Of a stretch of DNA of 64,000 nt, positions 1 to 13,202 are shown in pieces. How positions within the stretch are numbered: position 1 is the first letter of the stretch; every line of letters starts with the position of its first letter. The stretch is from Homarus americanus. Taxonomy: Eukaryota > Arthropoda > Malacostraca > Decapoda > Nephropidae. The position numbers and the translations under genes were made by a program. The stretch is taken from positions 1,038,361 through 1,102,360 of the forward strand of contig NW_024753828.1 in NCBI RefSeq assembly GCF_018991925.1. Direction: 5' to 3'. The notes under the pieces were generated by a model that worked only from the letters and a program-made list of their open reading frames with translations, had not been told where the DNA came from and did no database searches.

Positions 1-2023
1 TTACAAGGTTGCCTCCAATAAAGCTCTTCACCAATATCTTCACGGTGTCGTTCTCCGGAATGCTTCTCTTATTTCGGCATTGTTGTGTGATCTCCCTGGC
101 CGGTGATGGTCAGGGCACGACGCGAGGCTGTTTCTCAGACGCTCCTTGCTCGATGTAATCACTCAGTTCTTGCATTACAGTTTTTGTTGTCACTCGTGAG
201 CTGTGGTGCTTGTTCCTTCCTCAGCTTGTTTCTTGAACACAGTGTATTTGTGCGACACTTTGATAAATGTTTATCTCTCTTAGTCGTTTTGGATACTAAC
301 AGTTAGATAATGTTGTTAGAAATCGTTACATTTGTTGGTCGATCTGAATAAAAAGAAAGATTTTGCAACGTGGGGTACATTACCTATTGGTGTACGTGCA
401 GTAGTTACAACAGTTGCCTTCCGTGTACTGTACTGTACTGTGCTTGTGCTGTACCCGTTGTGGCGGGTCATCGTGCGGAATGGCGCCAATTTATTTAATG
501 TTAGTCAAGTAGTAAAGAAAACTGGAAGTGTAAATTTTGTTACCGCTTCACTAGTTTACAGTTATGTTTTAATCTTGGGTTAAATATATCATGTGTCTAC
601 ACCCTTGGAGGAGACACACAACTGTTTTCTGACCTTCAAACGTTGGCTGGTCGACACTCATCTTTTTGTGACCAAATACAAAAAAAAAATAATACGGATC
701 CTTGTCATATAGTGTTTGTATCCGTGTTTATTAGAATTTTGGAAAACTTTGATACTTTATCCAACTGTAAGCTATGTTTGAACACCCGAATTAGCATAAT
801 GGTGCCTTAAATATCCACCTGGTGTGTTTCATTCAGTGTCCTGTGATTTATTTGATGGTATTGGCTTCATGTTCAGAGTGTTCACACGTTTTTAAGTGTT
901 TTACAGGGACGTGTATAATCATAATGTCATCTTAAGCATTCAGCCGATCCTTCTCACATTTACAAGGTTGTAACCTCTCATGGAGTAAAAGCTAATTTGG
1001 TATTCAGATTGTTCGCATCAGTAATGGACCAATGATGGTTCTTTCTGGGCCATTTTTGCTACAGTGGTGCTTGTGACTTGACGATGCCTTAATGCAAAAA
1101 CTTCACTGTGAGATCACCTGAACGGATAAGACTCTGGTGATCTTAATCTCCTTATTAACGGAGGATGTGTAAGGCATTTATTCTATGTTTGAAAAATATG
1201 AAAGTCAAGATTTGGCTCCAGGTGGATGGGTGGATGATGGAGAGAGGTGGATGAGAGTGAAGGATGGTGTGACCTTTGACCTGCGGTAGTGGTGGGCCGT
1301 GTTGCCTCACCACCCGACCCGTCACTCTCACCTTTGATGTTACCTTTACCACCTTGCCTTCACCAGCACTCACCAGTATATGACGTAATTTTGTCTAGTA
1401 ACTGTCAGTCACCATTTTATAGATTCAGAAGTCGGTATTGTAATCGTTCTTCTGTGTGTGTGTGTGTAGAAGCTCTACGGACATACCAACCATTCTTTCA
1501 CTGATTCTCACTGTCTCGCCAGTGCTCTTAAGGGGTTAGCTTCCTTAATAGATACTCCAGTGACACTCAGAACTTAGAAGATGAAGTCAGAGGTTAAATT
1601 AAAGAGGAACCAGGCTGTGGACTGAACCATTGTCCGTGTCCTATATGGGAAACTGTGTGTGACTGTCTCGGCCCCCGGGAGATCAGTAGATCATCTCGGG
1701 TAAAAGAGAGGCACACGTAATAACATACGTATCACCGGGCAGCAACATTAGTGAACAACACATAAATGAACACACCAACAATTATTCAAACACTGGATCT
1801 TCTCTGCTCTTGATGCGAAAGAAAGATATGTGTTAGGTCCCATAGTTTTCTCCTGAGGATCATGCTACATAAATAAGGAATTAAACCACAACATTTCAGA
1901 TTCTGGCGCTGTTGAGGTGCAGGCATTAAGGAGTTCTAGGACACCCCATACGATTATATTCTTAGTAAAGGGAAGTCACCTAAATTTAACATATACATAT
2001 ACAGTTTACTTGGGAAGAATAAA
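1..2023. other. No gene recognised
   Basis: I see no open frame with recognisable protein features, no RNA gene and no clear transposon here. Open frames are short and lack splice-supported continuations. The stretch could be intergenic or a distal CLASP intron; nothing decides between these. Confidence 0.5.
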
Positions 2024-2041
2024 TGTGTGTGTGTGTGTGTG
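2024..2041. repeat. (TG)n microsatellite
   Basis: A short uninterrupted TG run. It has no coding context and is one of many dinucleotide tracts in the window. Confidence 0.9.
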
Positions 2042-2322
2042 AGTGATGAATCCTCAACTCATTATTAAGATAAATAGGATTAAAACATCCCGACTGTGCA
2101 CCTGGTTTTTACTGCTGACAGAGAAAAAATTACACGGGCTAATTGATAAGGTTAATTAATTATAGACGAAGAACTAGTAAAGGAAATATTAACCCCTCGA
2201 GTACGACGACTTAAAGCGATGTGAACTCCGATATCTCCACAAACACAACAAAGGCGGCACATGGTAAACAAAAGCTGAAGTCATCCGGTCGTAACCAGCA
2301 GGACGGAGAGAAATAAAGAATT

Positions 2323-2400
2323 GAAAGGAAGAAAGAACGAAAGAGAAAGAAAGAAAGAAAGAATGAAAGAAAGAAAGAAAGAAAGAAAGAAAGAAGAAAG
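2323..2400. repeat. (GAAA)n purine microsatellite
   Basis: Tetranucleotide GAAA units, with a few interruptions, make an all-purine strand of about 78 bases. The Phe/Ser-rich and Lys/Glu-rich frames across it are artefacts of the repeat. Confidence 0.9.
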
Positions 2401-4485
2401 TGCCATTCACCAAAAGATAAAAATCTCAAATACTTTTCATCTTTACAAAGTCAGTCAGACAACTTCCGGTAAAGGAACCATTATGTACAGCTGGCGATAT
2501 CTTCACTACTGAGGGTGAAGACATGGGGGAGCTCGTCTGATACTTGTGGCTCGATAGTCTGTATATACGCACGGTGTTACAGCCTCTCCAGGTGACGGGG
2601 ATGTTTTGCATTGGTGTCGTTACTTTGGGTTGATATCTCTGTTTACCTGGTGGCGTATACTCACACCTGGTGGTGTTTACTGGAGGGAGAGAGGGAATGG
2701 TATTAACGTCCTCATTGTTGGTCTGAATTACAAGCATATGCGTAATCGTTGTGGTTGATAATTCTTCATAATTCTTTCCCGGCGTCCATCTTGTCCTGCA
2801 GAAATACTATGACCCACCCTTAAGATATTGCCTAATGTACCTAATTTGTCGATTTGGTAACACGATAAAATACTGCCATCAGTAGCAGCGTGACGTTAAT
2901 CTGAGCTACAGGATTGTGACAAATTTTTTATTTTGCCTCTTGAGCGAGTATGATCCGGGCCGATGAAATCAAAGGGAAATGTTGGGGTATTTGCTCCCGG
3001 TATTTGGGAGAAGTGCAAAGCGGAGCAAACAGTGTCCTCTCACGGGAGCAATATCTGGAGTGTGGAAGGGGGATGGGGGGTCGTCCGCTGCTCTCCAGGA
3101 CGAGCATTTCTGCATACTCCACCTCGTCTATTGACTCTCCGTATCTCTGTGTTAATTTACTAAAAGGCTTGCCAGCTCTCGAGAGTTTACAGCATGAAAG
3201 TCCTACTGTTTTTAATATTTGTTAATTCTTCATCAAATGAAGAAATGTGTTTGAGTTAGTACAGCTGATAGAGTCGTATTATCGTGTGTGGTAAGGAAGT
3301 TTTTGGAATATTTCTCTCCTTACGGTATTTTGCAGACATTTATGGTTATAGCTGACCCTTTGTAGGGCAGTGGTTTCTCTAGGTTGAATATAATGGTCTG
3401 GCGTTCACCAGAATAAAACTCCTGTGACTTTTTAAACTACTAAAGTGTTTAATTTGGGAATGTCAACTCTTAAAAGCTACCATTGTACTCCTCAGAAGTC
3501 CGTCTCAGTTATTCGTTCATTTCAGACTCGCATGATAACATTACGCACATGGATGGAGATTAAATACATGTGTAGTGTTGATGTGGTGACAGCCTCGCTA
3601 TCGTCATACCTCCAGTGACTGTTGGTGGGGGAGCTAGTGTGAGGAGCGGTGTTTGGAGTCGCCGCCGCTGTGGTCGTTACACTCGTCACATGTTACTCTT
3701 ACGGTACAGTTAGAGAGCCACATCCTCCCATAGTCTGACCTGGAATTAATAGCCAATAACGGGACTGATCATGTCTTCAGACTAAATCATCCACGTGAAG
3801 CCTTGTCGAGCGTTTTTTACACTTATATACTTTTACTCATAATTGTCTCCCAGACTCATTTTTACTCTGTACAATATTTTACCAGTAGTTAAGTACTTGT
3901 GTACTTTCTGGTAACAGTCTTCACAGGTCATGTGGATATTTAATCCTTCACTTAAATACAGGCAACTGGACGTTTTCCAGGTGTTTATAGTTGTGACGAA
4001 TTGTCGCGTGATATTAGAGGATGAAAGGCAAAAATATGTTGTAGTGGACAATATTGTATTACAAATCAGTTTGATAATGGGGTGTAATAAATATACCCCA
4101 TACAATTATTATTTGGTGATTTATTTGTGTCGGGAAGGTTCCCTGTATGGTTAAGGTGTCTTGTTACAAAATTGTCATATTAGAAACTCCCCGTGTGATC
4201 TGAACTAAACCATACTGAAAAGATTCCCGGTGAGTTCAGATTGTCAATTACTGCGGAATTGAATAATTTTTGTTCAATATAAATGTCGTGCTCTTACCTG
4301 TACTCGGTCCTCACGTACTTAAATGCTCCTCAGGATCTTGAATGGCGGGTAAGAGTGCTGGTGGGCGTGTTTTTGTTCAACGTCCGACGCCGTTATACAT
4401 GACCCAGGTTTTACTGTTGCTAACGCCTTACAAACAGAAGAGTGGCGCCACCTTCAACAACAAGAAAGCCAAAGATAAACGTTGC
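2401..4485. other. No gene recognised
   Basis: Several frames of 60-100 codons cross this stretch on both strands, for example the minus strand at 3833-4105. None shows a recognisable domain or flanking splice signals. I found no repeat family shared with the rest of the window. Confidence 0.45.
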
Positions 4486-4509
4486 CACACACACACACAC
4501 ACACACACA
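4486..4509. repeat. (CA)n microsatellite
   Basis: A short uninterrupted CA run. Confidence 0.9.
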
Positions 4510-5583
4510 TAGTGATGTGAGAGGATAATAAAGTTGGAAGGAACATGAGGGTAAGTTAAGAGTGTGGTGCCACGGACGTGACGGGGGGCCTCACAACCTC
4601 GGAAGACTCTGATAACTTCCAGTGGCTTGTTGAATGAGTGGCTGAGGCAGGTGACGCCACCACCACACTCCTGCTTTGTTTCATTTTGTTCCTCTTCCTC
4701 TCTCTTGGACCGTTGCATCTTAAGACACCTTTTGATATGTGATTCCTTGCAATTAAACTCTTATGGAAGGATGTGAGAGATATGATGAGACAGGTGAGGT
4801 GGTGTCTAGTCAGCACAGTTGCTTGATTGGTTCACGTTAATTGGGTCCCGCACTGTCTGTCCAGGGTAGTCACCTCCTTCCACTTGTCGCCCACACTCTC
4901 ACTCTTTGCACCTTCTTTTGTTTCCTAACTCAACAGGCCCCGGGAGGGGTTCACGTAATACCTTTAGTCCATGAATATCAACCAAGTAAAAGTGTTTGAT
5001 GGAAATACTGTGATCGTCATATTATAATTTACCCCGTCATATTGATCTTAAATTTATATTATCAAAATTAAAACTTGCTTAGTGAATACCCAAACCGATC
5101 CAGCCAAGCTCATGACTTTTAGGTGTGACCTCTGACCCCTGACCCACTTTAACTGTTATAACTCTCCCTGTATGTGATTGGGGGGGGGGGGAGGTTGTGC
5201 ACAGAATACTCACTCAACTGTAAACCAGCCGAGATAATCAAGAGAGTGTAGTGAAAGTGTTTGTCGTCGTCATTGGGAGAAATTGAAAGTTCACGTATAC
5301 CAGCCACCAGATTTCCTTTCTAGTTTCCAGGAATTTACAGAAGTTAAGAAAAGTCGAAGCATCTTTGGAAACCCTTGGAAATGTTTCATTGAACGCACAT
5401 CTCTAATCTTTTCAGCGACTCCTTATTTTCGCTCTTGTGTTTTGTCAGCTTTAGTCTACTGGTGATAAATCAAATTTCAAAACAGAGTAGTAAATTAACC
5501 ACAACTTGAGTTGAACTTGGTGAAGCAACTTTATTTAGTGAAGGGGATTTACTGCTCTTGAGTTCTGTGGCTGGTGATGCAAT
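4510..5583. other. No gene recognised; G-run at about 5170
   Basis: Nothing coding is recognised. A homopolymer of about a dozen G residues lies near 5170-5181, within otherwise unremarkable sequence. Confidence 0.45.
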
Positions 5584-5870
5584 ACGGGGGACCGGAGGGG
5601 AACGGTGAGATCAGGTATCGGAGGGTAAGATGGAAGGGAGTTGGGTGGGGAAGTCGAAGAGAAGGTGGAGAGGGAGAGGAGGTGATGCGGGAAGTCAGGA
5701 GAGGAAACTTAATGGTGGGCAGTAGGGAGGAGGAGCAGGTAAAGTTTTGAAATTTAGTGTTGGAGAGGGAACGGGAGGTGAAGTTAGTGGAGGTGGTGCT
5801 GATGGACGGGGATGAAGTTGAAGGTGGGCGGGGAGGAGAGAGATTACGTAGTTGAATAGATGGGGATGGA
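5584..5870. repeat. Purine-biased G/A-rich low-complexity block
   Basis: The plus strand is dominated by G and A with many GGA, GGT and GAGG words for nearly 290 bases and few pyrimidine interruptions. It is not a clean tandem repeat. Strand-asymmetric tracts like this can adopt triplex or quadruplex structures, but no function is implied by the sequence. Confidence 0.6.
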
Positions 5871-6133
5871 TAGGCCTAAGTCTTGAGCTACAGTATCCCA
5901 GGTGTCAGTATTATTTACGGCTGTGGCGTGGAATAATGCCAGCTCATCCATATACTGTCAGTCTCTCTCGGGGCCGTGTGGCGTATTCACCTCACTAAGA
6001 ATTGGGATTATATATAAACTCCCCACATATCTATCTGTCTGATATGTGGAGTGGAGAATGTATGTTACTGGGTTTGTTGCAGGCGCGTACACAGGTATTT
6101 TTAAGAGGGTGGTCGCCTCCATTGTTAGGTGCC

Positions 6134-6200
6134 TGTGATGTAAGGTGGTGCCCAATAAAGTAGCCCCCGGAGAGCAAACCTGAATCTGAATATGAAGGAG
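6134..6200 (+). mobile_element. Truncated LINE 3' tail (family A, copy 1)
   Basis: The stretch reads TGTAAGG.GGTGCCCAATAA followed by a C/G-rich word and a short GAATCTGAA-type tail. The same core occurs at 24703-24775, just downstream of an RNase H-bearing LINE coding region, and inverted at 36500-36550. It is therefore most simply the 3' end of that LINE family. Only the tail survives here; there is no coding part. Confidence 0.7.
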
Positions 6201-6305
6201 ACCGGGTAGGTGGAGAGGGTCAAGGAGCAACGCGGAGTGCTGGAGTATGCTTGCAATCTTTTGTTTCTCGTCTTAAACGAGACTGGGTTCTTAGCGCCCT
6301 TATCT

Positions 6306-6545
6306 GTAACATTATGAGATGTTTTTATTACCACCATGCTATTGTACTATCCCAGATGTTACTAAATGTTACATAATACTTCCTTGAGATAAATGTATAG
6401 TATATATCAGGTGCAAAAGAGAGCTCAGGTTCTCAACTGGGTCAGCCATGTTAATATTGTTATTATTATCCACTCTGTATCTGGGTTTTCTGGTTAAATA
6501 AACTGTTTCAATTCAATTCTGTTTCAATCAATTCAATTCAACTCT
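6306..6545 (+). mobile_element. Truncated LINE 3' end with CAATT tail (family B, copy 1)
   Basis: About 240 bases match, in inverted orientation, the stretch 32611-32845. They share the words TAACATT.T.AGATGTT, TACCACCATGCTATTGTACT and GGTTCTCAACTGG. Both end in repeated CAATT units, here near 6510-6545. At 32.6-33.9 kb the same sequence follows reverse transcriptase C-terminal coding remnants, which identifies it as a LINE 3' untranslated region. Confidence 0.75.
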
Positions 6546-9333
6546 TGCGTTCTTAACGATAATAACCACTCAAGTATGTAACCTTTCGACAGCCATAGAC
6601 TTTTTCTTCCGTGAGTATCGAAAGTTTTGCCATATGACGAACAAGCATGGTGACGTTATAAACAGTTTCGTTTCTCACCAAGAGATCTCACACTGGAAGC
6701 TTCACCTCTTAGTCACAAAGAATGGAGTGAAGAGAAATTGTCATCTCTTTTAGGTATTTTGACCTCCCTATATACAGTAATTTATATCTGATTAAGATAT
6801 TGTGTGTGTGTGTGTTGATCTGTCTTCAGCAGTAGTTTCCAAATTAATTGTTATTAGTTGGCCTGTTCGTCTCTCGTACTCTTCTACAATTGTGACGTTT
6901 TACCCCAAGTTGCGGGTTGTGGTGTAGCGGTTACTTCGGCTCGTAATATCGGGTTGTGTCTTTGCTTCGTGCACTATTACCATCTTTTACATTTCCGAGG
7001 AACCGCGTGCGCGTTGGTTATGGTTGTAGAATAATGACTGACTGTCCAGATGGTTTGGGGAGGTTGTTGTTAAAGTAATGTTAGTTGCGAAGTTGTAATA
7101 GTGTGTTATGTTTTTGTTAGCCATGTATTAATACAGTTTGTAGATCTTTTGTATATTCGCAATGTTTCCGTGCAATGTTGATACTGGGTGACAACAGCTT
7201 ACCTGAAGCAGTGCGCGTGTGTGTGTGTCGTAACACGTGAATACCGAGGTGGTGGTGGTTGTGGTCCGTGAAGGAGGGTGGGTGCGTGTCGCACTGATTT
7301 AGTGGGTGCGAGGTGCTGCTCTTTTTATTTTTTAAACGTGTGGGGACTACAGGCGGGAACTGGGAGGTAAATTTATGGCCTCACTCACTTGTTTTATCTA
7401 AGTTACCACCCCAGCCGTCCTCAGTGCCGGATCCTGGAGAACTACTATGCCTTTGGTTACACTTCCTTATCTCTTCTCAACCTGTAATGGTCCTAGTTGC
7501 CCCGCCTTTATTTTTACTGTCTTGATGACTGTCATTAACATAGTTGTTTGAAATGGATCCTGAAATGTTTTATTGGTATGGAAAACTTTGAGTCTGTTAA
7601 CACATATATATCTAAACAAAGGGGCAGCAGCAGGCTCATGATTCGTCGCAATATAGAGGTTCAAGGGATTGAAGGGGATCATAGTTGGTGTGTGTGTGGT
7701 TGGGGGGGGGGGCATCCGGGCGTGTTTGTGTGCGCGTGCGGGCGTGTGCTGGCATCAGTAATTTTCCTTGGGAGAAGCAACCGCAGGAATATGGTGGAGA
7801 GCGGGGCACCACTACCTTGACCACTGGCCGGAAGTATAACGGGACCACCCCGCCGGAAGTGGACAGGTATGTTAGCGGCGGCCGGGTACGTGACCACCTT
7901 ACACCTCCAATTACTGGCCTTCTTGCATCGCCACGACCATCTTGTTAACCCACACTTTGCTACCTGACCCCTCGCGTTTGTTTTCCTTCGTAGGAAGTTG
8001 AAAGGCGAGATAGACAGAGTACTGCTACACATACCGAAGTGACAAAGACGTTTATCCAAGGCTCATGGAGAGCTTGTCTTGCGTGTTGCATGAACGAAAG
8101 TTGTTAATGCCGTGATGTAAACTGTGCTCTGTTTAAGATAGTTGCCAGTGTTGTGTAAAGTGTATGATGTGTAGGAACAGAGACTATCACTTAGTAGACA
8201 CTAGAAGAATAAAAGATGAAGAGGAGGGGGCTCTTGTGTGTGGGTCTTTAAGAGACGATTGACAGAAATCAGTGTTTTAACAAGAAAGTTGGCTGGATTT
8301 AAATAGCTGCGGGTCGGCTGACTCAATTTCTTCGTATTTTGTAAATTTAAAAAGAAAAGGATAAATTTAAGTTAAGAGAAAGTAATGAACAAGAGACGTG
8401 ATGAAGATGGCGGGAGGACAGGTCAGGTGTTCGATATGACCTGTTTTTTAAGTAGACAGGATTTTATTTATGGGAAGGTGGAGTTGGTTTGCAACACACC
8501 TCCGTATATATGATGACGGTCAAGGATGAACAGTCGGTAATAAATTAGTCAGGGAAGACTATATAATTAACAGTTCAGCACTTAGTCTCTTAAAACACTT
8601 CACTGTTCCCTAACATTATGCTGCGCACTCGACCAGAAGGGTCTCGTTTCGTTGAAGGTGGGAACGTGCACCAGGGATGGAGGGTGGGGGGGGTTGCAGC
8701 TCCTCACAGGTAGCAGCAGTAAAGTCATTCATCGTGTTAGTTTATATCCCACGTGTGGTTCTGTGGAAACGTGAGAATTCCCCGGTGAAGATAAACTAGA
8801 GACTGGAAGAGCTGCCAACACTATCAGAGTTGGACTAGAGATCAGAAACACACGCTGGCGCACATTAGGTCTCTTGTTTATACACAAGTGATCTCAACGC
8901 TTGGTGAAGAGTGAGACGATTAAAGGTGTACCATATATATACGGGTATAGTTTGTGTTTGTCAGTCAATAATATTTATAGCTTTTTTTTTGTCAACACCG
9001 TCAGTTACGTGGTACTATTTTCATTTTACAGTGCTCAGTCATGCCTCGAGAGTCTGGTGCTGTATACAGTAGATAGGTGAGATTTCTTGCCTCGGTGAAA
9101 CTGTTGTTTATATGGCGGCCCACTTGTGACAACCACGAGGCTGCCCACAAGAGTCTCCCAGTGACCACATCCCTAGTATTGATGGGGATGGTGTTCCTCT
9201 CTCTCTCTCCCCATGGTGTCGTCTTTTGAAGGGTTAAACAGCTCATTGTAGACATTATCAGTAATTTAAAACATTAATGATGGATAAGGCAGTGTGATTC
9301 CCCAATTTATTTAACCCCCCAAGTAACAGAAAA
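6546..9333. other. No gene recognised
   Basis: No protein domain is recognised. There is a tRNA-like box A (TGGTGTAGCGG) at 6920-6930 without a box B. Two CCGGAAGT words sit 25 bases apart at 7828 and 7853 in a GC-richer patch (7700-7930), and a G-run lies near 7701. These are too weak to call a SINE or a promoter. Confidence 0.4.
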
Positions 9334-9405
9334 TGTATGCATGCATGCATGTATGTATGTATGTATGTATGTATGTATGTATGTATGTTTGTTTGTATGT
9401 GTGTA
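9334..9405. repeat. (ATGC)n-(ATGT)n microsatellite
   Basis: A tetranucleotide array starts with ATGC units, shifts to ATGT units and decays into GTTT and GTGT units at its right end. Confidence 0.9.
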
Positions 9406-10558
9406 TATGATTCACATTTTTCAAGTGAATGGAGTTTATTAGATTTGTTTTTCCTTCAGGTCGTTTAAGATAATTTATTTATTTTTCACATAATTAGAGA
9501 AACGTAATATTACTGTATAGTTATTGAAACGTGAAGGTGTTGTGGTAGAGGAGTAATGGTCATCTGGTTTAGTACACACCTGTAACTGTGGATATGTTGG
9601 CCTGACCTGTAACATAAGTGTACAGACTGAGGCCTACTCCCTGCTGAGGCACACTTACTGTACATTAGCATGGCGAACACTGCATCACTTGGTTACAACT
9701 ACACTGTTTCTGGTCGCCACCTGTGGGAACCTTTAGTGCACAGTTTGTGGCAGTCGTGTAATTATCAGTTTGAGACTCGTTAACTCCTGTCCAAATTGGC
9801 CTGAATGGATGGCCAAAGTTCGACGAGTTTATTACTGCTACAAGAAATAATTAAGTGTAGCGAGGTGTTAAGTGAGGAGCGATCCATCGGCCTGGAAGCA
9901 TTAAAGAACACTTCCCGGGTGTTACCACCAACTGCTGGCTAAAGTGTGGTGCTTTGTCTTTTCTACGGGAGCCAGATGGTCAGGAGTGGCAGGATAAACG
10001 CATCACAATAAACCTTCGTAGCTGTCTTACCAGTGAAGTTGAAGGTTGGGCCACCATAACTGTATATTTGGCTTATGATTAAGTGTAAAGACAGGGGTCA
10101 GTGATGGTCACAGGTCCTCACCGCAGGAATGTAGCCCCTCGACACACTTGTGTTTTCCTTCACACACCACCACGCTTGTGGTTATTTACCCCATTATGAT
10201 AATACAGTAAATGCTACTGTTCGCGCCGTCAAGACATGAACATGACGTTGACATGATGACTGACAGGATCCTATGTTGTGCTCTACCTCCAGCTTTCTCG
10301 CTCACACACACACCTCCACATAAAATACGATGTCTCGCTCATTCATCACCTTTGTCACAGATTTTTCAAGAATTGTTTTTAGGTATTTGTCCGCACCGGT
10401 AAATAATAGTGCAGAAGGAAATAAGAGAAGACAAAGAATGTTGTGATGTATGTGACGTTACCGAGCACAATAACACAAGATGCCAGGCTGGTGGCTACGT
10501 AGCGTTATTACCTTCATGATAGGTTCGCCACGAAACGCGGCTGAGTTATCTCCTATTT
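9406..10558. other. No gene recognised
   Basis: Nothing coding or repetitive is identified between the ATGT microsatellite and the left end of the P-like element. Confidence 0.45.
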
Positions 10559-10578
10559 AAGGTCAATATAGAGAAGTC
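10559..10578 (+). repeat. Left terminal inverted repeat of P-like element
   Basis: The first 16 bases, AAGGTCAATATAGAGA, are identical to the reverse complement of 14339-14354. After one mismatch, GTC is also shared. Confidence 0.8.
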
Positions 10579-10616
10579 CGACGGACAGCGGTCTAGTTTT
10601 CGCTGGCTCTCCGCAG

Positions 10617-10629
10617 TGACGTCACGTGA
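10617..10629. promoter_or_regulatory. Subterminal palindrome, left (P-like element)
   Basis: TGACGTCACGTGA matches TGACGTCAGGTGA read inward from the right end (14286-14298), 12 of 13 bases, at nearly the same distance from the tip. Drosophila P elements carry short subterminal inverted repeats and transposase sites, so a transposase-binding or enhancer role is plausible. That role is inference. Confidence 0.55.
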
Positions 10630-11113
10630 ACTACAGCTGGCTGCCCCCCCCTCCAGTATCATCATCATCATAACCCCGTTTCCTTTATCCTGGTATAGGA
10701 GGGTTTAGCTCGGAAAGGAGGAGAAAGATGTAGCTTTAGTAAGGGAGGCTGTCTTTCGTCCCTTCATTGTGGAGGGAAGGAGACCTGGCATTATTTGAAT
10801 ATTCTTACTAATTTCCTGAAATTCATGCGCTTATTTCAGTGCAATTTATCTGTGGACTTGAGTTCATAACTGTGTGTGTGCATCTAAAAGGGGAATAAAT
10901 ATATCATGATAACTTACATTTTATTACACACACATGTCATAAATAAATAACATGTATGATTTACATCAACTGTAACCCAAGACAATCTGTTTTTCCTATC
11001 ATTTTGATATTTTCATAAATTTTCTATTTTCACTTCTGCAATTCTTACTTGTTTTCTTATTTATCCTAATACTGCTGTTCAGTTTAAAGAACACAGATAT
11101 TTGGCAAAGAAGG

Positions 11114-11898
11114 TTAAAGCATCATGGTGTACATCAACTCTATCTCAGACACAATTGTTTTGAAACAGTCTTTCCCCTCCTTAAGACTGTCCCCATGTAC
11201 AGCCTTAAATACGTCTCTCATAATGGTTAATAGAGTGTTAGAAGGAACATACAGTTCACCTCTGTTTATTTCTTCTGTTCATGTTTTAGTCATGGATGTA
11301 CACTCAGTGACTTTCTGGGCTAAGTGAGAGTATTTCACGCAAAACCTTCTTACAATATAGTCCTCTTCTAGAACTAAATCTATTGCTTTACCGTCATTTT
11401 CATCAGGGTTTATACACTCTCCTAGGTTTTCATTAAACTCATCACTTAACTCTTTTTCTACTTCATTGCCAATATCCAAGTCTTTGAAACATTGATTAGT
11501 TATATAGAGTTCTACTGTCAGCTCTCTTTCATTGAAAGGTGTACCTTTATCATCTGTTTGTCTAAGACCAATATTTCTTGACAAGCAGTGAAAATTATCA
11601 TTAGTTGTGTTAAATTTCTCAGAAATTAGTTAAACGTCTTTTCCCAGCAATAACTTCTTGAACCTGAACTAAAATTCACAGCATTTGGATGGTCGTAGGT
11701 TCCATGCATCTGTCTTATCCACCCAAACAAATGCTCCAGACAATCTTGATTTAGTTTTATAGTTAGAATGAATTCAAGATTAAAAGACTTCTGGAGCATT
11801 TTGTACAACCCTATAAGTGACCGATATGACAATATTACCTCTTTCTGAAACTTGTAAAGGCCGTTCAACAGTGGGTTTTTTACTCTCATTGTTGTCAC
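11114..11898 (-). pseudogene. P-like transposase, C-terminal part (broken)
   Basis: Read from 11898, the protein contains KNPLLNGLYKFQKEV, then FNLEFILTIKLNQDCLEHLF and GWIRQMHGTYDHPNA. The LNQD-LEH-FG-IR signature is typical of the C-terminal catalytic part of P element transposases, where family acidic residues lie. The frame stops at 11626. A different frame continues the homology-like sequence from about 11610 (NDNFHCLSRNIGLR), so there is at least one frameshift or an unspliced junction. A TGA at 11279-11281 interrupts the frame, which then continues open (EEINRGELYVPSNTLL) to a TAA at 11114-11116. The piece belongs with the N-terminal part at 13280-14222 on the same strand. It cannot encode an active enzyme. 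Confidence 0.82.
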
Positions 11899-12402
11899 CT
11901 GTCATGGTTTTGGCTATCGTAGTGGTAGTAGAGTGGTATATATTATATAAAGATTATAATATATTGTGTTTCTTATATTTCTTACCGCAGAGTTCGATAC
12001 CTTCACACTGGTACTTACAGGAGATTATGGTGTATCTACGTAGAAATTCACTCCACCACCCGACATTCCATGATTTATACTTGATAAATGATGATTTAAT
12101 GAGTTCCATTAATTTCCAACATCCATCTAAGTTATTGGTTATACTTTGTCATAACCAATCAGTCATTACCTTTAGTAATAATAAGATAGGATCACAGATA
12201 CGGGCAGATAATTGCACTTACATTTATTTGTCAAGCTTCCATACAATGATTTACAATTTGCATGGATATATGAGTCACTCACATTCACACTGCAATAAAA
12301 TTAATCTTCTAAAGAGGGAATTTTCAACTTGGGAACACATGTGGTTACTCTACTATGGGTATGACTTAACAGAGCCTTAATTCTTCAAGTGAGACATTTA
12401 CT

Positions 12403-12868
12403 GCCAGCCTGGATTGCTCTTGTTGCAACCAGGCTTCATCACAAGAACTTCTTTCACGGGGAATAACAACACAAAGGTACTCTTGGGTCACCACACATAG
12501 TCTCTCGTCACTGACAGTCACTGTAGACGGTTGTCGCGGCAAGGAGAACTGGTAGGCGTGACTTGAATTAACCACTTGGCGCAATAGACCAGCCTGGATT
12601 GCTTTTGTTGCAACCAGGCTTCCACACGTGATATTTCCACGGGGATAACAAACCTAGGTTAACACACTTAGTCTCGTGTCGATCATGGTCACTGTAGACG
12701 GGTGTCATGCAGGAGAACTCTGTAAGCGTGAATTGATTAACCATTTACTGTAGGTTTGGTAGGCCAGCCTGGATTGCTCTTGTTGCAACCAGGCATCCAC
12801 ATGTGATATTTCCACGGGGATAACAAACCTAGGTTAACACACTTAATCTCGTGTCAACGAAGGTCCAC
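12403..12868. repeat. Three-copy tandem repeat with internal hairpin
   Basis: Copies start with the same hairpin-forming word GCCTGGATTGCTCTTGTTGC followed by AACCAGGC, at 12407, 12592 and 12767, so the periods are 185 and 175 bases. The stem is GCCTGG/CCAGGC extended by TTGC/GCAA with a single bulged A. Copies 2 and 3 also share GATATTTCCACGGGGATAAC and CCTAGGTTAACACACTTA. Copy 3 is truncated after about 100 bases. Confidence 0.85.
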
Positions 12869-13202
12869 AGGACAGGGTGGCGGTGGAGACTGTGTGTGGT
12901 GACCCGGTCCCTTCAGGAGGGAGAGGGTGAGGACCTAGGCCCTAGGGGATACTACTTCAAATGAGGTTTTTGGGGCGTGAGGCGCTGAACAGTACAGTAC
13001 AACACTGTCTCACTGGCCTCCCCCTATGGAAGAATATCATACCACTAATGGAAAATGTGTAGCAGTTATGGCTGACCGGGTGCCTTATCTCTAGTAAAAT
13101 AACTTTGGAGTTGGCTGACTAGCTCACATATCCACTAATGAAATAGTGATGACAGAATCACTGCTCGCCTGGTCCCTTATCTACCTTAACAAACATTTGG
13201 AA

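Noticed and set aside
3833..4154. Opposing frames of 74-90 codons with Cys pairs
   Set aside because: No recognised domain or splice support. Cys spacing is not convincing for a zinc finger.
6915..6965. tRNA-like head (box A TGGTGTAGCGG) suggestive of a tRNA gene or SINE
   Set aside because: No box B (GGTTCGANTCC) at the proper distance and no cloverleaf pairing. At best it is a decayed SINE head.
11817..12380. 187-codon plus-strand frame
   Set aside because: It overlaps transposase fragments on the opposite strand and a non-coding block, and the product resembles no known protein.
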